Shown here: in pieces, positions 61,198 through 64,000 of the stretch | How positions within the stretch are numbered: the first letter of the stretch is position 1 | How the letters are laid out: every line of letters starts with the position of its first letter | Origin: Flavobacteriaceae bacterium | GTDB lineage: Bacteria; Bacteroidota; Bacteroidia; Flavobacteriales; Flavobacteriaceae | Length of the DNA stretch: 64,000 nt | Reading direction: 5' to 3' | NCBI GenBank assembly: GCA_019634365.1 | Contig: JAHQVM010000007.1 | Coordinates: forward strand, 1-64,000 | Translations under genes and position numbers: made by a program | The notes under the pieces: model-generated | The model's input: only the letters and a program-made list of their open reading frames with translations | Databases searched by the model: none | Told to the model about the DNA's origin: nothing

Positions 61198-61769
61198 TGA
61201 AAGCACTTCTTTCTGATATTAAAGATTGCACCTTTTGCGAAGAGTATCTTCCCTTAGGCCCTCGCCCTGTGGTGACAGGTCACCCAGATGCTAAAATTGT
61301 GATCATTGGTCAGGCGCCTGGTACCAAGGTGCATGCCTCGGGCATTCCGTGGGATGACGCCAGCGGGAAGGAATTGCGGAGATGGTTGGATGTGACCCCC
61401 GAAGTCTTTTACGATACCTCAAAGATTGCCATCGTCCCTATGGGATTCTGTTATCCCGGCAAAGGAAAAAGTGGGGATTTGCCACCACGTCCCGAATGCG
61501 CTCCAAAGTGGCATGAAACCCTGCTATCGCAAATGAAGCGTGTCGAACTTGTGTTGCTCATTGGGATGTATTCCCAAAAATACTATTTGCAAGATGCCGC
61601 TAAACGAACGCTCACTGAGACGGTTCAGCATTATGGTGAATATCTACCTAAGTACCTTCCTTTACCCCATCCATCGCCCCGAAATCGAATTTGGATGAAA
61701 CGAAACGATTGGTTCGAGGCCGAAGTGGTTCCTGTCCTTCGAAAAGAAGTTTCTCGTATGTTGAAATAA
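61197..61769 (+). CDS. Uracil-DNA glycosylase superfamily protein
   Basis: A 190-residue protein of the UDG-like fold. The active-site region is IIGQAPGTKVHASGIPWDD (motif A; GQAPG in place of GQDPYH), and LPHPSPRNRIWMKR is motif B (H-P-S). A four-Cys [4Fe-4S] cluster of family 4/5 UDG is not seen. It may remove uracil or other damaged bases or act on nucleotides. It is translationally coupled to rsmI (overlap of one base). Confidence 0.87.
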   Translation: MKALLSDIKDCTFCEEYLPLGPRPVVTGHPDAKIVIIGQAPGTKVHASGIPWDDASGKELRRWLDVTPEVFYDTSKIAIVPMGFCYPGKGKSGDLPPRPECAPKWHETLLSQMKRVELVLLIGMYSQKYYLQDAAKRTLTETVQHYGEYLPKYLPLPHPSPRNRIWMKRNDWFEAEVVPVLRKEVSRMLK

Positions 61770-61805
61770 AAAGCGCCCCGATTTTTCGAGGCACGCTATT
61801 TTAAT
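61770..61805. terminator. Weak bidirectional terminator between converging genes
   Basis: AGCG-C-CCCGA / TCGAGG-CA-CGCT forms an imperfect hairpin between the UDG-like gene and the AhpD-like gene, with A-rich sequence before it and ATTTTAAT after. The stem has a mismatch. Confidence 0.5.
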
Positions 61806-61820
61806 ATATGGAAAAAGGGA

Positions 61821-62411
61821 TTACAAATGCTTCCCTTTGTTCCACCCGTGTTTTCCTAAGTATTGATTTCCACTTTCTACGGCTCCATCTTCGATGGAAG
61901 TTCCCATAGAATCGTTCCAGCGGTTCAGGTATCCAAACAAGGATATGACACCCAACATCTCTACAATTTCACCTTCGTCCCAATGTTCATATAGGCGTTT
62001 TTTGATTTCTTCGTCTACTTGATTGGGCACCTGTGAAGCCTGCAAGGAAAAATCCAGTGCGGCGCGTTCTGCCTCACTAAAAGCAGGATGGGTTCGGTAT
62101 TCCCAGATATTGTCCAACTGTTCTTGTTCTGCACCGTAACGTTCTGCTGCCCTAATAGCATGGGCTTGGCAATAACGGCAACCGGTTGAATTGCTACTCA
62201 CCCAAGCGATCATTCTTTTTAAGGCCGAAGTTACCCGTCCTTCATTGGCCATTACGGCTTTATTTAAATTGATGAACGCTTTACTGATGGCAGGCCTACG
62301 CTGCATCGTTAAGACGCTATTGGGACAAAACCCTAGGGTTTCGTTGAAAAACTCTGCTAATTCTTTTGTTTCCAGATCATGATCTGCTGAAAGAGGTGTT
62401 ACTAAAGGCAT
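61821..62411 (-). CDS. AhpD-like carboxymuconolactone decarboxylase family protein (peroxidase-related)
   Basis: A 196-residue protein of the AhpD-like superfamily. The redox motif CRYCQAH (C-x-x-C with a nearby His) lies in SSNSTGCRYCQAHAIRAAERYG, followed by the conserved Glu/His context. It matches peroxidase-related proteins that reduce alkyl hydroperoxides or handle thiols; decarboxylase activity is not expected. It starts with ATG at 62409-62411. It stands alone, convergent with the UDG-like gene. Confidence 0.9.
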   Translation of the reverse strand: MPLVTPLSADHDLETKELAEFFNETLGFCPNSVLTMQRRPAISKAFINLNKAVMANEGRVTSALKRMIAWVSSNSTGCRYCQAHAIRAAERYGAEQEQLDNIWEYRTHPAFSEAERAALDFSLQASQVPNQVDEEIKKRLYEHWDEGEIVEMLGVISLFGYLNRWNDSMGTSIEDGAVESGNQYLGKHGWNKGKHL

Positions 62412-62533
62412 AGGTTCGTATTTACGTTTAAGCGTCTCGAAAATACGATTTCCCCGGCATAATTTCGTTGATTGAATAAAGTAAATTGAATGCTGTTATT
62501 CCTTAAAGCTACAGAACCCAATGTATTCGAATG

Positions 62534-62569
62534 AAAAAAGCCGTGAATGTTTATCCTTTCACGGCTTTT
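62534..62569 (-). terminator. Orphan rho-independent terminator
   Basis: A perfect 12-bp stem (aaaagccgtgaa with ttcacggctttt, loop of 10) is followed on the minus strand by two further T (six in all at the stem end). It is upstream of the start of the AhpD-like gene, so it ends no known gene; the transcript it ends must start between it and recJ. Confidence 0.7.
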
Positions 62570-62629
62570 GGCTAATTCAACTAAACTTTAACTCTATAAA
62601 AAAATTACGCTATTACTTTCATTTTGATA

Positions 62630-62664
62630 GTGCTAATATATGCGGTGTTGAAAAATATTAGCAC
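62630..62664. repeat. 10-bp perfect inverted repeat
   Basis: GTGCTAATAT (62630-62639) and ATATTAGCAC (62655-62664) with a 15-base loop. No T tract follows, so it is a structural element or a regulator site rather than a terminator. Confidence 0.6.
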
Positions 62665-62724
62665 ATGTTATACACTGAAAATCAATCAACTAATTCCATG
62701 TTGTTCAAAGGGGAAAAATCCCTT

Positions 62725-62754
62725 TTTGAAATAGGGCGCATTTCTTGTAATTTG
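62725..62754 (+). promoter_or_regulatory. Candidate recJ promoter
   Basis: TTTG at 62725-62728, a 19-bp spacer, then TAATTTG at 62748-62754 (one base short of TAnnTTTG). The expected start is near 62761, which favours the recJ ATG at 62775 over the one at 62763. Confidence 0.5.
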
Positions 62755-62774
62755 TAGAATTAATGAAAAGGCAT

Positions 62775-64000
62775 ATGCGTTGGAACTTAAAACCAAAACC
62801 TTCGCCAGAGAAGGTAACCAAACTAGCAACCGAACTCACCATAGATCCCATTTTAGCTTCCCTTCTGGTGCAAAGGGGAATCGAAACTTACGAAGCAGCC
62901 AAAAACTTTTTTAGACCTTCCCTGGAAAATCTGCACGATCCTTTTCTCATGAAAGACATGGAGCTGGCGGTAGATCGTATTGAAAAGGCCCTTCAATTTG
63001 GGGAAAATATTCTGGTATATGGCGATTACGATGTAGACGGTACTACCAGTGTTGCTTTGGTGGCTTCCTTTTTAAAGACCATCACACCCAATATTGCCAC
63101 TTACATACCCGATCGCTATGAGGAGGGTTATGGAATTTCCTATCAAGGGATTGATTTTGCTGAGGATAACGACTTTAGCCTCATTATTGCTTTGGACTGT
63201 GGTGTGAAAGCCATCGACAAGGTGGCATATGCTTCGGAAAAAGGAATCGATTTCATTATTTGTGACCATCACCTCCCGGGAGAGGACATTCCCAAGGCAA
63301 TAGCTGTTTTGGATCCCAAACGGCCCGATTGTGGGTATCCGTACAAGGAATTGTGTGGGTGTGGTGTTGGATTCAAATTGATTCAGGCCCTGGGCATGGG
63401 TGTTGGGATCACGTCTCAGGATCTGATTCCTTACATGGATTTGGTGGCAACAGCCATTGGAGCAGATATTGTTCCCATAACGGGCGAGAATAGGGTGCTC
63501 GCACAATTGGGTTTGCAGGTGATTAACAACCATCCCAGAACGGGCTTTCAAGCGATTTTAAAACAAGTCAAGAAAAAGAAACTGACCATCACCGACGTGG
63601 TCTTTATCATTGCACCACGGATCAATGCGGCGGGTCGTATGAAACATGGAAATCATGCGGTTACACTTCTCACCGAAACGGATATGAATAAAGCAGCGGT
63701 TTGGGCAGCAGAAATAGAACAATACAATACCGATCGTAAAGAAACCGACAAGAGAATTACGAAGGAGGCACTACAACAGATTGAAGATAACCAAGAACAG
63801 GACCGGTTCACTACGGTGGTTTATCATGAGGCTTGGCATAAAGGGGTGATTGGGATTGTGGCTTCCCGATTAACCGAAACCTATTATCGTCCCACCCTTG
63901 TATTTACCAAAAGCGGTGATACATTAGCTGGCTCTGCCCGTTCGGTAAAAGGGTTCGATGTGTATAAAGCACTAGAGCAATGCAGTGAGTATATCGTACA
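62775..64000 (+). CDS. recJ: Single-stranded-DNA-specific exonuclease RecJ (C-terminus outside window)
   Basis: The first 408 residues of RecJ, a 5'-3' single-strand exonuclease in recombination and mismatch repair. The DHH motifs are VYGDYDVDGTTS (motif I), LIIALDCGVK (II), ICDHHLPG (III) and CGCGVGFKLIQ (IV); the second domain then starts with APRINAAGRM and, near the window end, the GSARSVKGFDVY motif of DHHA1. The frame stays open to the window end, so the gene is partial. The start is uncertain between ATG 62763 and 62775; MRWNLKPKPSPEKV at 62775 matches family openings. Confidence 0.96.
   Translation, partial: MRWNLKPKPSPEKVTKLATELTIDPILASLLVQRGIETYEAAKNFFRPSLENLHDPFLMKDMELAVDRIEKALQFGENILVYGDYDVDGTTSVALVASFLKTITPNIATYIPDRYEEGYGISYQGIDFAEDNDFSLIIALDCGVKAIDKVAYASEKGIDFIICDHHLPGEDIPKAIAVLDPKRPDCGYPYKELCGCGVGFKLIQALGMGVGITSQDLIPYMDLVATAIGADIVPITGENRVLAQLGLQVINNHPRTGFQAILKQVKKKKLTITDVVFIIAPRINAAGRMKHGNHAVTLLTETDMNKAAVWAAEIEQYNTDRKETDKRITKEALQQIEDNQEQDRFTTVVYHEAWHKGVIGIVASRLTETYYRPTLVFTKSGDTLAGSARSVKGFDVYKALEQCSEYIV

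Larger units (their letters stand above)
62412..62774. other. Structured intergenic region between the AhpD-like gene and recJ
   Basis: No ORF of useful length was found in this 363-bp stretch. It holds a 12-bp-stem hairpin with a minus-strand T tract (62534-62569), a 10-bp-stem hairpin (62630-62664), and a small aaagggg/ccctttt hairpin (62707-62727) overlapping the recJ promoter. Together these suggest a small structured minus-strand RNA. Confidence 0.5.

Noticed and set aside
1-64000. CRISPR arrays, insertion sequences, prophage genes and rRNA operon
   Set aside because: No regularly spaced repeats, transposase, integrase, phage structural gene or rRNA sequence was seen.

Overview
The window looks like a chromosomal segment of a (probably marine) member of the Flavobacteriaceae, phylum Bacteroidota. 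The signs are: secreted proteins ending in type IX secretion (T9SS) sorting domains; lipoproteins with Bacteroidota-style acidic residues after the lipid cysteine; promoters of the Bacteroidota -33/-7 type (TTTG-N19-TAnnTTTG, exact upstream of the tRNA at 14082); few Shine-Dalgarno sequences; and typical flavobacterial gene neighbourhoods (rbfA with a LolC-like permease, yceD-rpmF-fabH-accB-accC, rsmI with a uracil-DNA-glycosylase-like gene). No insertion sequence, prophage, CRISPR array or integrase was seen.

Layout. 1-5163 (minus): a cut-off DUF4349 lipoprotein gene, rnpA, then a secreted peptidase operon (MBL-fold hydrolase, S8 subtilase, M1 aminopeptidase) closed by a strong terminator. 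5330-8788: a CPA-type antiporter with a small lipoprotein, and an unknown secreted protein. 8950-16188: housekeeping genes (lepA, dusB, LolC-like permease, rbfA, mce, a CAU tRNA, a small PID-type membrane protein, ribE, pdxA). 16195-20201: a fatty-acid/L32 operon with consensus promoter and terminator. 20231-28260: a small membrane protein, an FAD oxidoreductase, mtgA, two proteins of unknown function, a large M4 peptidase carried by T9SS, and a pirin.

The centre of interest is 28308-48515: a beta-1,3-glucan (laminarin-type) utilisation locus with no SusC or SusD. A compact eight-gene plus-strand operon encodes a clan GH-A glycosidase domain fused to a large predicted outer-membrane beta-barrel, a multidomain glycan-binding lipoprotein, a GH16 laminarinase, a GH149-like beta-1,3-glucan phosphorylase, a GH17 lipoprotein, a GH30 lipoprotein, a GPH-family sugar symporter fused to a GH17 domain, and a second cytoplasmic GH17. 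A divergent T9SS protein shares a glycan-binding module with the binding lipoprotein (111 of 131 residues identical, counted by hand). The 500-bp divergent promoter region carries a 13-bp inverted repeat with arms about 205 bp apart. A membrane-bound beta-propeller/Y_Y_Y sensor with a C-terminal HTH domain, without any kinase domain, faces the operon from its 3' end. The inferred route is: surface GH16 and binding proteins cut and hold the polymer; the barrel fusion may let oligosaccharides through the outer membrane; GH17 and GH30 trim them in the periplasm; the symporter imports them; cytoplasmic GH17 and GH149 finish the breakdown to glucose-1-phosphate.

48539-64000: an orphan ABC ATPase, an S9 prolyl oligopeptidase, DoxX-like proteins, a T9SS FG-GAP/ASPIC protein beside a diheme cytochrome lipoprotein, asd, mscL, alr, tdk, a flavobacterial protein of unknown function, rsmI, a UDG-like protein, an AhpD-like protein, a structured intergenic region that may encode a small RNA, and recJ, which runs off the end of the window.
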